Position numbers and translations under genes: made by a program. Below are positions 48,813 through 58,421 of a stretch of 64,000 nt of DNA, in pieces (within the stretch, counting starts at the first letter, position 1; the number at the start of each line of letters is the position of its first letter). A model generated the notes under the pieces. It was not told the DNA's origin. It saw only the letters and a program-made list of their open reading frames with translations, and ran no database searches. Origin of the DNA: Mycobacterium alsense (GTDB lineage Bacteria; Actinomycetota; Actinomycetes; Mycobacteriales; Mycobacteriaceae); the NCBI RefSeq assembly GCF_002086635.1, contig NZ_MVHD01000019.1, forward strand, positions 1 through 64,000. Direction: 5' to 3'.

Positions 48813-49684
48813 GCGCGCCGCGCCCGCGAGGCCGGGTCCAGGGCGTCGCGCAGCGCGTCGCCCATCAACATGAACGCCAGCACCGTGATCGCCAGCGCAC
48901 CGGCCGGATAGAACAGGATGGGTGAGCCCGACCGCAGCCGGCTCTGCGCGAGGTTGATGTCACCTCCCCAGGACACCACCGAGGGCGGCAGGCCGACGCC
49001 GAGATACGACAGCGACGCCTCGGTGACGATGAACACCCCGAAGGCGATGGTGGACACCGCGAACACCGGCCCCAGGGAGTTGGGCAGCACATGCCGGACC
49101 AGCGTATGGAAGTTACTCAGCCCCAACGCTTTCGCCGCGAGCACATAGTCGCTGACCCGCGCCTCGATGACCGCGCCCCGCGCCACCCGCGCCACCTGCG
49201 GCCAGCCGAACAGGGCCAGGATGACGACCACCGTCCACACACTGCGGTGGTGCATGACGCCCATGATCACGATGGCGGCCAGCAGCAGAGGCAACCCGAA
49301 GAACACGTCGGTGATGCGCGAGACCACGGCGTCGACCCACCGACCGTAGAAGCCCGCCAGCGCCCCCAGCGCGCCGCCCACAACGAAAGCGAGCAGCGTG
49401 GCCCCGAGCCCGACGGTGACCGACGCCCGCGCCCCGTAGATCGTTCGCGCGTAGATGTCGTGGCCCTGCAGGTCGGTCCCGAACCAGTGCGCGGAAGACG
49501 GTGCGAGCAGGCTCTGGCCGGGATCGGCATAGGTGGGGTCGATTCCGGTGAAGAGCTCCGGAAACAGCGCGACGACGACGATCGACGCGATCAGCGCGGC
49601 CGCGACGACGAACTGCGGGCGCCGGCGCAGCTTGCGCCAGGTGTCGCGGAAGAAGCCGTGGCGACCCGGAATGCGCTCAGCCAT
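48809..49684 (-). CDS. dppC: Oligopeptide ABC importer permease DppC
   Basis: This 291-residue permease has an N-terminal cytosolic stretch, a first helix at about 28-46 and five more in the BPD_transp_1 domain (about 90-280). The EAA loop that contacts the ATPase lies around ARGAVIEARVSDYVLAAKALG. The start overlaps dppB by 8 bases. It forms the membrane channel together with DppB. Confidence 0.95.
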   Translation of the reverse strand: MAERIPGRHGFFRDTWRKLRRRPQFVVAAALIASIVVVALFPELFTGIDPTYADPGQSLLAPSSAHWFGTDLQGHDIYARTIYGARASVTVGLGATLLAFVVGGALGALAGFYGRWVDAVVSRITDVFFGLPLLLAAIVIMGVMHHRSVWTVVVILALFGWPQVARVARGAVIEARVSDYVLAAKALGLSNFHTLVRHVLPNSLGPVFAVSTIAFGVFIVTEASLSYLGVGLPPSVVSWGGDINLAQSRLRSGSPILFYPAGALAITVLAFMLMGDALRDALDPASRARRA

Positions 49685-50603
49685 AGCGGATCCGGGGGTC
49701 CAGGGCGGCGTACAGCAGGTCCACCACGAGGTTGGTGACCAGATAGATCAGCACCAGCACGGTCACGATGGAGACCACCGTCGGGGCCTCCTGCCGGGTG
49801 ACGGCTTGATACAGCACCCCGCCGACGCCATGGATGTTGAAGATGCCCTCGGTCACGATGGCCCCACCCATCAGCGACCCGAGGTCGGCGCCGAGAAACG
49901 TCACCACGGGGATCAGCGAGTTCCGCAGGATGTGTACCGTCACGACGCGGCGCCGCGACAACCCCTTCGCCGTCGCGGTGCGGACATAGTCGGCGTGGGC
50001 GTTGGCGGCCACCGCGGACCGGGTCAACCGCACCACGTACGCAAAAGACACCGATCCCAACACGATCCCGGGCAGCAGCAGCCGCGCGAAGCTCGACCTG
50101 TCGCCCACGGTGACTGGCGCGATGCCCAGCCGGACACCGAACACGAATTGCGCCAGGAACCCCAGCACGAATATCGGGATCGCGATGATGACGAGGCCGG
50201 CGACGAGCACCGTCGCATCGAAGATCCCGCCGGTGCGCAGGCCGGCGGCCACGCCGAAGCCGATGCCCAGCACCGTTTCCACCGCCACCGCGATCAGCGC
50301 GAGCCGCAGCGTGACCGGAAAGGCGTGGGCCAGAACGGCACTGATCGGCAACCCGGAGTACGAGTGGCCCAGATCGCCGTGCAGGATGCCGCCCAGGTAG
50401 CGCAGGTACTGCACGATGAACGGATCGTCGAGGTGGTAACGCGCGCGCAGCGCCGCGGCCACCGCGGGGGTCAGCGGCCGGTCGCCGGCCATGGCCGCCA
50501 CCGGATCGCCGGGCAGCAGAAAGACCATGCCGTAGATCAGCAGCGTGGCACCGAGGAAGACCGGCACCATGATGGCGATTCGCCGCGCGACGTACCAGCC
50601 CAT
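49677..50603 (-). CDS. dppB: Oligopeptide ABC importer permease DppB
   Basis: This 308-residue permease has the MGWYVARRIAIMVPVFLGATL start typical of DppB/OppB, an extracytoplasmic loop with ALRARYHLDDPFIVQYLRYL, and six helices in all. The EAA loop is near YVRTATAKGLSRRRV. It begins 1 base after the dppA stop. Confidence 0.95.
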   Translation of the reverse strand: MGWYVARRIAIMVPVFLGATLLIYGMVFLLPGDPVAAMAGDRPLTPAVAAALRARYHLDDPFIVQYLRYLGGILHGDLGHSYSGLPISAVLAHAFPVTLRLALIAVAVETVLGIGFGVAAGLRTGGIFDATVLVAGLVIIAIPIFVLGFLAQFVFGVRLGIAPVTVGDRSSFARLLLPGIVLGSVSFAYVVRLTRSAVAANAHADYVRTATAKGLSRRRVVTVHILRNSLIPVVTFLGADLGSLMGGAIVTEGIFNIHGVGGVLYQAVTRQEAPTVVSIVTVLVLIYLVTNLVVDLLYAALDPRIRYG

Positions 50604-50604
50604 C

Positions 50605-52215
50605 TCAGCCCTTCACGATGTTCTCGTAGTCGGGCAGACCGTTCCAGGCGACGTGGACGTTGTGCACCTCCGTCGACCAGCCGACCACGCCGACGTTGTC
50701 CCACAACGGGACGACGGGCATGTCGTGGAACAGGATTCGCTGCGCCGCATTGGCGGAGGCATCGGCCTGCCCGATGGTCGGTGCGGCCTCGGCGGCCGCC
50801 AGCGCCGCGTCGAATTCGGGGTTGGAGTAGCCGACGTCGTTGGAACCCGCACCGGTGGCGAACAGCGGGGCGAGGAACTCGATCATCGAGGGGTAGTCAC
50901 CCTGCCACGCGGCGCGAAACGCGGTGGCGATGGTGTGGTTGGTGATCTGGGTGCGAAATCCGGCGAAGGTGGGTTGCGGCGCGCCGGCCGCGTCGATGCC
51001 CAGGACGTTCTTGATGCTGTTGGCCACCGCGTCCACCCATTCCTGGTTTCCGGAGTCGGCGTTGTAGGCGATGGCGTACTGGCCGCGCCACGGCGCGATC
51101 GCGTCGGCCCGCGCCCAGAGCCGCCGTGCGCGGTCGGGATCGAAGTTCAGGACGTCGTTGCCGGGCAGGTTGGCGTCGAAGCCCGGCAGCGACCGGGCGG
51201 TGAAATCGCGTGCCGGGGTGCGGGTTCCCATGAAGAGGTGCCGACAGATCTGCTCACGGTTGACCGCGGCCGACAGCGCGAGGCGGCGCAGGCGGCCCTC
51301 CTCGCCGCCGAAATGCGCCAGCCGCAACGGGGTGTCGAGGCTGTGCGTAACGGCGACCGGGCCGCTGGTGACGTTGTCTCCGAGGTCGCGCTTGTACACC
51401 GGCAGCGCGCTGGGCGGAATCGTGTCCAGCACATCGAGATTGCCCGACAGCAGGTCGGCGTAGGCGGTGTCGAGGTTGGCGTAGAACTCGAACCGCAGCC
51501 CCTTGTTGCGGGGTTTGCGGTTGCCGTGATAGTCGGGGTTGGGCCGCAGGTCAATCCTGACGTTGTGTTCCCAGGCCGGGCCGTCGGGACCGGCCGCGAG
51601 CCGGTAGGGACCGTTGCCAAAAGGGTTGCGGCCGAACGCCGCCATGTCGCGAAACGCGGCGGCGGGCAGCGGATAAAAGGCGCTGTGGCCCAACCGCAAC
51701 ACGAAGTCGATGGTCGGCGCCGCCAGGCGCACGGTGAACTCGAGGTCGTTGACCACCCGCAGCCCGGACAGGGTGGGCCGGCCCTCCCCGAACCCGGCGA
51801 TCGGGCTGAAAAAGCTCTGTTGCAGTTGGGCGTTGGGGCCGAAGGCTCCGTAGTTCCAGGCGTCGACGAACGAGTGCGACGTCACCGGCGATCCGTCGGT
51901 GAACTTCCAGCCCGGCTGCAGGACAACGCGGTAGTTGACGTTGTCGGCGGTCTCGATCGACTGTGCGACCTCGTTTGTCGGGTTTCCGGCGGCGTCGTAG
52001 GACACCAGGCCGGCGAACATCCGGTCGATGATCCGCCCGCCGTTGCTGTCGTTGGTGCTGGTCGGCACCAGCGGGTAGGGCGGCTCGCCGCCGTTGACCA
52101 GGACGAGGTCGGGCGTCAAGACGCCGCCGCCGCAGCCGGCCAGCGACCCGGCGACCAGCAGTGCGGCGGCAAGGGCGGCCAGGGCGGCCCGCATCCGACG
52201 CATGCCAGCGACCAT
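50605..52215 (-). CDS. dppA: Oligopeptide-binding lipoprotein DppA
   Basis: This protein of about 536 residues of solute-binding family 5 is anchored outside the membrane. The signal peptide ends in lipobox SLAGC at about residue 28, followed by Gly-Gly. The SBP_bac_5 fold covers the rest, with NREQICRHLFMGT near the centre. Two later Met codons (52203 and 52194) would also leave an intact signal, so the start is uncertain by up to 21 bases. First gene of the dpp operon. Confidence 0.94.
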   Translation of the reverse strand: MVAGMRRMRAALAALAAALLVAGSLAGCGGGVLTPDLVLVNGGEPPYPLVPTSTNDSNGGRIIDRMFAGLVSYDAAGNPTNEVAQSIETADNVNYRVVLQPGWKFTDGSPVTSHSFVDAWNYGAFGPNAQLQQSFFSPIAGFGEGRPTLSGLRVVNDLEFTVRLAAPTIDFVLRLGHSAFYPLPAAAFRDMAAFGRNPFGNGPYRLAAGPDGPAWEHNVRIDLRPNPDYHGNRKPRNKGLRFEFYANLDTAYADLLSGNLDVLDTIPPSALPVYKRDLGDNVTSGPVAVTHSLDTPLRLAHFGGEEGRLRRLALSAAVNREQICRHLFMGTRTPARDFTARSLPGFDANLPGNDVLNFDPDRARRLWARADAIAPWRGQYAIAYNADSGNQEWVDAVANSIKNVLGIDAAGAPQPTFAGFRTQITNHTIATAFRAAWQGDYPSMIEFLAPLFATGAGSNDVGYSNPEFDAALAAAEAAPTIGQADASANAAQRILFHDMPVVPLWDNVGVVGWSTEVHNVHVAWNGLPDYENIVKG

Positions 52216-52260
52216 AGGGCGTGCGGCGGCGCGCGGCGATGTCCGGCACGCGTTACCGCA

Positions 52261-52797
52261 TCAGCCCGCGGTAACGGGGTGCACCTCGAGCCGGCAGGCG
52301 TCGATGGTGGCGGGCACCGTGTAGACCTGCACGATGTTGGGCGGGGTGACGGCGAGATCGGTGTAGTTGGGGCACTGGTGTCCGTCCGCGTCGGTGGCCA
52401 GGCCCTCCACGACGGCCTGGCCCTGCGTCGACAGCGACAGGGTGACCGTCGGCGGCTCCTCGACGCCGGCGGGCAGCCCGCCCATGTACCCGCGCGGCGT
52501 GGGCCGGGCGTGAATCGGCGGCCCGCCGTTGCCCGAGTCGACGCCCGGGTACCCGCTCAGCGTGCACGGCTCCGCGCCTCCGGCGAGCGCGAACACCAGC
52601 GTCAGCCCGCGATGGCCCGCGGCGCCCTGGGTCTGCGAAGCGCTCACGGCGATCTGTTCCGACCAACACGGCGGCGGTTGGTCCACGGTGTCGGCGGGTG
52701 CGGCCCACGCCGGTGGCCCCGGCACGACGACGGCCGCGCAGCCCACGCACAGGCTGGCCACCAGCCGGCGGACACGCCGCCCGTAAGATCCCGGCAC
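52261..52797 (-). CDS. Secreted DUF4232 protein
   Basis: This protein of about 178 residues starts at GTG 52797, giving a basic n-region (YGRRVRRL), a hydrophobic core and a cleavage site after PPAWA. The long frame upstream runs into the acs leader and lacks a signal, so it was not used. The mature part has the DUF4232 layout: paired Cys residues (CWSEQ and EPCTLSGYPGV), the latter block being the hallmark of the family. It is exported, probably disulphide-bonded, and of unknown function. It sits between dppA and acs, where I recall no gene in M. tuberculosis. Confidence 0.8.
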   Translation of the reverse strand: MPGSYGRRVRRLVASLCVGCAAVVVPGPPAWAAPADTVDQPPPCWSEQIAVSASQTQGAAGHRGLTLVFALAGGAEPCTLSGYPGVDSGNGGPPIHARPTPRGYMGGLPAGVEEPPTVTLSLSTQGQAVVEGLATDADGHQCPNYTDLAVTPPNIVQVYTVPATIDACRLEVHPVTAG

Positions 52798-52933
52798 ACG
52801 GTGATTATCCGCCTCGGGGCGCGCTCGTGAGCCCGGTTTGAGAGGCGCCTTTTCGCCTCGAGGTTTAGGCTCACTCACGGTTGACGACCCTCGACATAAC
52901 GCTTCACCAGAGCCTCTAGCAGGAGGAGACCCC

Positions 52934-54889
52934 GTGACCGCCGCCCACACCGAGGGCCCGTCTTATCCGCCGTCGGCGGAATTCGCCGAGCAGGCCAACG
53001 CCGGGGAGGAGCTGTACCGCGAGGCCGAGGCGGACCGGCTGGCGTTCTGGGCCAAGCAGGCCAATCGGCTCTCCTGGTCGCAGCCGTTCACCGAGGTGCT
53101 CGACTGGTCGGAGGCGCCGTTCGCCAAGTGGTTCGCCGACGGCAGGCTCAACGTCGCCTACAACTGCGTGGACCGGCACGTGGAGGACGGCCACGGCGAC
53201 CGGGTCGCCATCCACTGGGAGGGCGAACCCGGCGACAGCCGCAGCCTGACCTATTCCGACCTGCGGGCCGAAGTGTGCAAGGCGGCCAACGCGCTGACCG
53301 ACCTCGGCTTGGTCGCCGGCGACCGGGTCGCGATCTACCTGCCGCTGATCCCCGAGGCGGTGATCGCGATGCTGGCCTGCGCGCGGCTGGGCATCATGCA
53401 CAGCGTCGTGTTCGCCGGTTTCACCGCCAAGGCCCTGCGCGCCCGCATCGCCGACGCCCGGGCCAAGCTGCTGATCACCAGCGACGGGCAGTTCCGCCGC
53501 GGCAAGCCGGCACCGCTGAAGGACGCGGCCGACGAGGCGCTCGCGGATCCGGACAGCCCCGTCGAGCACGTTATGGTGGTGCGCCGCACCGGAATTGACG
53601 TCCCCTGGACCGACGGCCGCGACCTGTGGTGGCACGACGCCGTCGGCGCCGCGTCCCCCGACCACACCGCCGAACCGTTCGACGCCGAGCAGCCGCTGTT
53701 CCTGCTCTACACCTCGGGCACCACCGGCAAGCCCAAGGGCATCGTCCACACCAGCGGCGGATATCTGACCCAGGCCTGCTACAGCCACTACTACGTCTTC
53801 GACACCAAGCCCGAAACCGACGTGTTCTGGTGCACCGCCGACATCGGCTGGGTCACCGGCCACACGTACGGCGTCTACGGCCCGCTGTCCAACGGGGTCA
53901 CCGAGGTCCTCTACGAGGGCACGCCCGACACTCCCACCCAGCACCGGCATTTCGAGATCATCGAAAAGTACGGCGTGACAATCTATTACACCGCGCCCAC
54001 GCTCATCCGCACGTTCATGAAGTGGGGGCACGAGATCCCCGACGCCCACGACCTGTCCAGCCTGCGGCTGCTGGGGTCGGTCGGCGAGCCGATCAACCCC
54101 GAGGCGTGGCGCTGGTACCGCAAGGTGATCGGCGCCGGCCGCCTCCCGATCGTCGACACCTGGTGGCAGACCGAAACGGGTTCCACGATGATCTCGCCGC
54201 TGCCCGGAATCGCTGCGGCCAAACCGGGTTCGGCGATGCGGCCGCTGCCCGGCGTCTCGGCGAAGATCGTCGACGACCACGGCGATCAGCTGCCGCGCGG
54301 CGCGGACAAGGGCGAGCACGCCACCGGTTACCTGGTCCTGGACCAGCCGTGGCCGTCCATGCTGCGCGGCATCTGGGGCGACCCGGACCGCTACGTCGAG
54401 ACCTACTGGTCCCGGTTCGCCGAGCAGGGTTGGTACTTCGCCGGCGACAGCGCCTATTACGACGCCGACGGCGACATCTGGGTGGTCGGGCGCATCGACG
54501 ACGTGATGAACGTGTCGGGGCACCGGCTGTCGACCGCAGAGGTGGAGTCGGCGCTGGTCGGCCACGTCGCGGTGGCCGAGGCGGCCGTGGTGGGCGCGAC
54601 CGACGAAACCACGGGCCAGGCCATCTGCGCGTTCGTCGTGCTGTGCGCCGAGTTCGAGGTGCACCGGGGGATCGAGGGGATCGTCGACGAGCTGCGCGGG
54701 GAGGTCGCCCGGGAAATCTCCCCCATCGCCAGGCCGCGCGAGGTGCACGTGGTGCCCGAGCTGCCCAAGACCCGCAGCGGCAAGATCATGCGCAGGCTGC
54801 TGCGCGACGTCGCCGAAAACCGGGAGCTGGGCGACACGTCCACGCTGCTGGATCCCGGCGTCTTCGACGCGATCAGGGCCGGCAAGTAG
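52934..54889 (+). CDS. acs: Acetyl-CoA synthetase
   Basis: Acs activates acetate to acetyl-CoA through acetyl-AMP. The 651 residues from GTG 52934 equal the M. tuberculosis enzyme. AGGAGGAG at 52921-52928 is an almost ideal ribosome site and rejects the longer frame from 52838. Motifs are LLYTSGTTGKPKGI (P-loop), DTWWQTETG and the C-terminal SGK with Lys617, the residue acetylated by the cAMP-responsive Pat in mycobacteria. A small inverted repeat (GAGGCG at 52842-52847, CGCCTC at 52854-52859) lies in the leader. Convergent with the protease gene. Confidence 0.97.
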   Translation: MTAAHTEGPSYPPSAEFAEQANAGEELYREAEADRLAFWAKQANRLSWSQPFTEVLDWSEAPFAKWFADGRLNVAYNCVDRHVEDGHGDRVAIHWEGEPGDSRSLTYSDLRAEVCKAANALTDLGLVAGDRVAIYLPLIPEAVIAMLACARLGIMHSVVFAGFTAKALRARIADARAKLLITSDGQFRRGKPAPLKDAADEALADPDSPVEHVMVVRRTGIDVPWTDGRDLWWHDAVGAASPDHTAEPFDAEQPLFLLYTSGTTGKPKGIVHTSGGYLTQACYSHYYVFDTKPETDVFWCTADIGWVTGHTYGVYGPLSNGVTEVLYEGTPDTPTQHRHFEIIEKYGVTIYYTAPTLIRTFMKWGHEIPDAHDLSSLRLLGSVGEPINPEAWRWYRKVIGAGRLPIVDTWWQTETGSTMISPLPGIAAAKPGSAMRPLPGVSAKIVDDHGDQLPRGADKGEHATGYLVLDQPWPSMLRGIWGDPDRYVETYWSRFAEQGWYFAGDSAYYDADGDIWVVGRIDDVMNVSGHRLSTAEVESALVGHVAVAEAAVVGATDETTGQAICAFVVLCAEFEVHRGIEGIVDELRGEVAREISPIARPREVHVVPELPKTRSGKIMRRLLRDVAENRELGDTSTLLDPGVFDAIRAGK

Positions 54890-54890
54890 C

Positions 54891-55586
54891 TCAGGCGGCA
54901 ACCGGCGCGAATCCCGCGCCGGGCCGGTGCTTGGCGTTGATGTCGGCGAGGATGGCGTTGAACGACATCACCACCGCCGGGGTGTGCAGCGGGATGTATT
55001 TGATGATGCACGTGGGCAGGTTGTCGCTGAACGCCCCGTGAATCATCCCGACCAGCAGGTTGTTGACAATCACCGGCGCGCCCGAGTCGCCGGGCTGGCC
55101 GCACACCTGCATGACGATCGTGCCCGGGTCCTGGCCCATCCCCCAGGTGACCCCGCACGAATTGCCGGTCGTGCGGCCCTGCTTGCACGCGATCTGGCCG
55201 AACGCCGGATCCGGGCCGATGCCGTTGATCACGAAGCCGTTGTAGTTGGCCACCGGCGCCACCTTGGCCGGATCGAACTTGATCACCGCGTAGTCGAGGT
55301 TGTCGTTGCCGGCGACCATAATGCCCAGCGGGCCCCGGTTCTCCGCCGCCTCGGCGGCGACCTGCGCACCCGGACCGCCGCAGTGCGCGGAGGTGAAGCC
55401 GATCATCTCGCCGGCGGCGTCGGTGCCGATCGCCGTCAGGGTGCACATGGTGTCCCCGTTGATGACGATGCCCGCCCCGCCGCCCATCGGGACGCGGTCG
55501 TCGGCGGTCGCGCCGGCCGGGACGGCCAGCAGCGCCACGAGCACCGCCCCCATCGCCGCCTTCAAGCCACGGTAGGCCGTCTGCAA
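54891..55586 (-). CDS. Secreted trypsin-like serine protease
   Basis: This 231-residue protein, Rv3668c-like, has an N-terminal signal (about residues 8-28, cleavage near GATA-D). The catalytic triad reads His68 (TSAHCG), Asp98 (NLDYAV) and Ser168 (GQPGDSGAPV). Cysteine pairs Cys48/Cys69 and Cys144/Cys162 resemble the disulphides of the S1E (alpha-lytic) group. A short N-terminus means no long pro-region. It is exported; substrate unknown. TAGACT on the minus strand (55637-55632) may be its -10 element. Confidence 0.9.
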   Translation of the reverse strand: MQTAYRGLKAAMGAVLVALLAVPAGATADDRVPMGGGAGIVINGDTMCTLTAIGTDAAGEMIGFTSAHCGGPGAQVAAEAAENRGPLGIMVAGNDNLDYAVIKFDPAKVAPVANYNGFVINGIGPDPAFGQIACKQGRTTGNSCGVTWGMGQDPGTIVMQVCGQPGDSGAPVIVNNLLVGMIHGAFSDNLPTCIIKYIPLHTPAVVMSFNAILADINAKHRPGAGFAPVAA

Positions 55587-55711
55587 TGCAGCACTCCCAT
55601 CGAACGGTCGGACATCCAGGGCAGTTGGGTCAGTCTAGTCGGCCGGGGCCGCGCCACCCCGTCGTCGGCATGGCAACATAAACCGCGACGAGAAAACCGA
55701 GAGGACGGTCC

Positions 55712-56254
55712 GTGAGCAAAGTCGATCGCAAGAACGGCGTGCCCGGCACGCTGACCACGATTCCCTTGGCCGACCCGCACGCCACGCCCGCCGAGCCGTC
55801 GATCGGTCACCTGATCAAAGACGCCACCGCCCAGGTGTCCACCCTGGTGCGCGCCGAGGTCGAACTGGCCCGCGCCGAGATCACCCGGGACGTCAAGAAG
55901 GGCCTCACCGGCAGCGTCTATTTCGTCGCCGCGCTGCTGGTGCTGTTCTACTCCACCTTCTTTTTCTTCTTCTTCGTCGCCGAGCTGCTCGACACCTGGC
56001 TGTGGCGCTGGGCGTCGTACCTGATCGTGTTCGGGTTCATGGTGGTCGTCGGGGCCCTGCTGGGGCTGCTGGGTTACCGGAAGGTCCGCCGGATCCGGGG
56101 GCCGAAGGAGACGATCGAGTCGGTCAAGGAGACGCGCACCGCGCTCACTCCGGGCCACGACAAGGCCGCCGACGCCAAAAAGCCGCTCACCGAGTCCGGC
56201 GGCCGCCACCACAAGGCCGACGACGGCGGTCCCGCAGATCCCTCGGGCTGGTAG
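55712..56254 (+). CDS. Holin-X/DUF1469-type membrane protein
   Basis: This 180-residue protein has an amphipathic N-terminal part containing IGHLIKDATAQVSTLVRAEVELARAE, two membrane helices (about 68-92 and 105-125) and a charged tail. This is the actinobacterial phage-holin superfamily III/DUF1469 layout, equal to Rv3669. The resemblance to holins is structural; no lysis role is implied. GTG 55712 has GAGAGGA upstream. Its stop is immediately followed by the ephE start, so they are co-transcribed. Confidence 0.88.
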   Translation: MSKVDRKNGVPGTLTTIPLADPHATPAEPSIGHLIKDATAQVSTLVRAEVELARAEITRDVKKGLTGSVYFVAALLVLFYSTFFFFFFVAELLDTWLWRWASYLIVFGFMVVVGALLGLLGYRKVRRIRGPKETIESVKETRTALTPGHDKAADAKKPLTESGGRHHKADDGGPADPSGW

Positions 56255-57220
56255 ATGCCCCCACCCGATCCGTCGGTCACCCGCATCGACGGGCCATGGC
56301 GGCATCTGGACGTGCACGCCAACGGCATCCGCTTCCACGTCGTCGAGGCGCTGCCCGACGATCGGCCCGCCGGCCACGGAACGGCCGGCCCGCCGCTGGT
56401 GATGCTGCTGCACGGGTTCGGGTCGTTCTGGTGGTCGTGGCGCCATCAGCTGCGCGGGCTGACCGGGGCGCGGGTGGTCGCGGTCGACCTGCGCGGCTAC
56501 GGCGGCAGCGACAAGCCGCCCCGCGGCTACGACGGCTGGACGCTGGCCGGTGACACGGCCGGCCTCATTCGTGCGCTGGGACACTCCTCAGCGACGCTGG
56601 TCGGGCACGCCGACGGCGGGCTGGCCTGCTGGGCCACCGCGCTGCTGCATTCACGGCTGGTGCGCGCCATCGCGCTGATCAGCTCGCCGCACCCGGCGGC
56701 GCTGTGGCGGTCCACGCTCACGCGGCGCGATCAGGGTTACGCGCTGCTGCCGACGTTGCTGCAATACCAGCTGCCCATCTGGCCGGAGCGCCTGTTGACC
56801 CGGGACAACGGGGCGGAGATCGAACGGCTGGTCCGGAGCCGAAGTTGCGCAAAATGGGTTGCCTCCGAAGATTTTTCACAGACCATCGGCTATCTGCGTA
56901 CGGCGATCCAAATCCCGGGCGCCGCGCACTCCGCGCTGGAGTACCAGCGCTGGGCGGTGCGCAGCCAGCTGCGCGGCGAGGGCCGGCGGTTCATCAGATC
57001 GATGAGCCAGCGGCTCACGATGCCGGTATTGCACCTGCGCGGCGACGCCGACCCCTACGTGCTGTCCGACCCCGTCGACCTCTCGCAGCGCTACGCCCCC
57101 CAGGGCCGGTACCTATCCATCAGCGACGCAGGGCATTTCAGCCACGAGGAGAGCCCGGAGGAAGTCAATAGGCACCTCACGAAGTTTCTCGAGCAGGTGT
57201 ACCGGCCCCGGGTCAGCTGA
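56255..57220 (+). CDS. ephE: Epoxide hydrolase-like alpha/beta-hydrolase EphE
   Basis: This 321-residue protein has HGFG at 53-56, nucleophile Asp120 in GHADGG and catalytic His294 in DAGHFSHEE; DADPYV probably supplies the acid. It matches EphE of M. tuberculosis. The ATG follows the upstream stop directly. The 3' end overlaps marP on the other strand by 8 bases. The substrate is unproven; the family includes epoxide hydrolases and haloalkane dehalogenase-like enzymes. Confidence 0.92.
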   Translation: MPPPDPSVTRIDGPWRHLDVHANGIRFHVVEALPDDRPAGHGTAGPPLVMLLHGFGSFWWSWRHQLRGLTGARVVAVDLRGYGGSDKPPRGYDGWTLAGDTAGLIRALGHSSATLVGHADGGLACWATALLHSRLVRAIALISSPHPAALWRSTLTRRDQGYALLPTLLQYQLPIWPERLLTRDNGAEIERLVRSRSCAKWVASEDFSQTIGYLRTAIQIPGAAHSALEYQRWAVRSQLRGEGRRFIRSMSQRLTMPVLHLRGDADPYVLSDPVDLSQRYAPQGRYLSISDAGHFSHEESPEEVNRHLTKFLEQVYRPRVS

Positions 57221-58421
57221 CACACGCCCCGGTGGCCACCTGTTTGGTGTCGCCGATCCGGGCCAACTGCCCGGCCACCTCGTCGGCCGTCAACACGAAG
57301 CCGGTGTCGGGGTCGTCGACGGCCGCGCCGAACACGACCCCGAGGACCTGACCGTTGAGGTCGATGAGCGGCCCACCCGAATTGCCTTGTTCCACACTGG
57401 CTCTGATCGTGTACACGTCGCGGGTTACCGGCGCGGGGTCGCGGTAGATGTCCGGACCGCTGAGCCGGATGGCCTCGCGGATGCGGGCCGGGGTGGCGGT
57501 GAAGGTGCCGCCACCGGGATAGCCCAGGACCACGACGCTGGCGCCGGTTTTCGCTTCGGCCTGGGCGAAGGACAGCGGTGGCGGCGGCAGGTTGGGGACC
57601 GCGAGGATGGCGATGTCGACCGACGGGTCGTAGGACACCACGGTGGCGTCTAGGGGGTTTCCGCTGGCGTAGATCTGCACGTTGTTGGACCCGGCCACCA
57701 CGTGCGCGTTGGTCATCACCCGATCGGGCGCGATCACGAATCCGCTGCCCTCCAAAACCTTTTGGCAGCTCGGCGCGAGGCTGCGCACCTTGACGACGCT
57801 CGGTGCGGCGGCCACCACCACCGGGTTGGTGGCCAGGGCGGGATCGGGCGACGCGACCGGGATCACCGGCGTGCGGCTGAACGGCTCCAGCACCTGGGGC
57901 AGGCCTGAGGTGTTCAACAGCCCCGAGAGCCGCTTGGGCACCGTCTTCAAGAAGGGCGGGGCGACCTCGTTGACCTTCGCGAGCACCCGCGAGCCGCGGA
58001 CCGCGGCGGCTAACTCGGGCTGGTCCTTGGACTGGGTCAGCGGCGTCGCCAGCAACCACGCGGCGGTCAACACCACCACCAGTTGCACGCCCACCCCGAT
58101 CACCGAGTCGACGAATCGTATTGTGCGGCTGCGGATTGCGCCGCGCACGGCCCGCCCCAACACTACGCCGGCAACCTCGCCGACGACTACCAGCGCGAGG
58201 ATCAAGAACAGGGCCGTGAACAGCTTGGCGCGGGGCGCAGCGATGTGACTGACGATGTGCGGGGCCAGCAGCACGCCGGCGATGGCGCCCAGCAACACGC
58301 CGACGAACGACAGCAGGGACCCCAGCGCGCCGGACCGCCAGCCCGAGATGGCCGCGATGAACGCGACCGCCAGTACCGCGATGTCCAGCCACTGCGACGG
58401 GGTCATCGAGTTCATGTTCAT
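57213..58421 (-). CDS. marP: Membrane serine protease MarP (acid resistance)
   Basis: MarP keeps cytoplasmic pH in acid, in part by cleaving the peptidoglycan hydrolase RipA in the periplasm. Four membrane helices (about residues 10-125) precede a chymotrypsin-like domain with His240, Asp269 and Ser348. The Ser motif is EQGNSGGP, with Asn where the usual motif has Asp. Two Cys (Cys219 and near the C-terminus) fit the known regulatory disulphide. ATG 58421 has AGGGAGGG 8 bases upstream and overlaps the Nudix stop; ATG 58406 would give the 397-residue length annotated in M. tuberculosis. Confidence 0.94.
   Translation of the reverse strand: MNMNSMTPSQWLDIAVLAVAFIAAISGWRSGALGSLLSFVGVLLGAIAGVLLAPHIVSHIAAPRAKLFTALFLILALVVVGEVAGVVLGRAVRGAIRSRTIRFVDSVIGVGVQLVVVLTAAWLLATPLTQSKDQPELAAAVRGSRVLAKVNEVAPPFLKTVPKRLSGLLNTSGLPQVLEPFSRTPVIPVASPDPALATNPVVVAAAPSVVKVRSLAPSCQKVLEGSGFVIAPDRVMTNAHVVAGSNNVQIYASGNPLDATVVSYDPSVDIAILAVPNLPPPPLSFAQAEAKTGASVVVLGYPGGGTFTATPARIREAIRLSGPDIYRDPAPVTRDVYTIRASVEQGNSGGPLIDLNGQVLGVVFGAAVDDPDTGFVLTADEVAGQLARIGDTKQVATGACVS

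Noticed and set aside
52934..52940. Longer acs start at 52838
   Set aside because: The near-perfect AGGAGGAG just before GTG 52934 and the exact 651-residue family length favour the shorter form.
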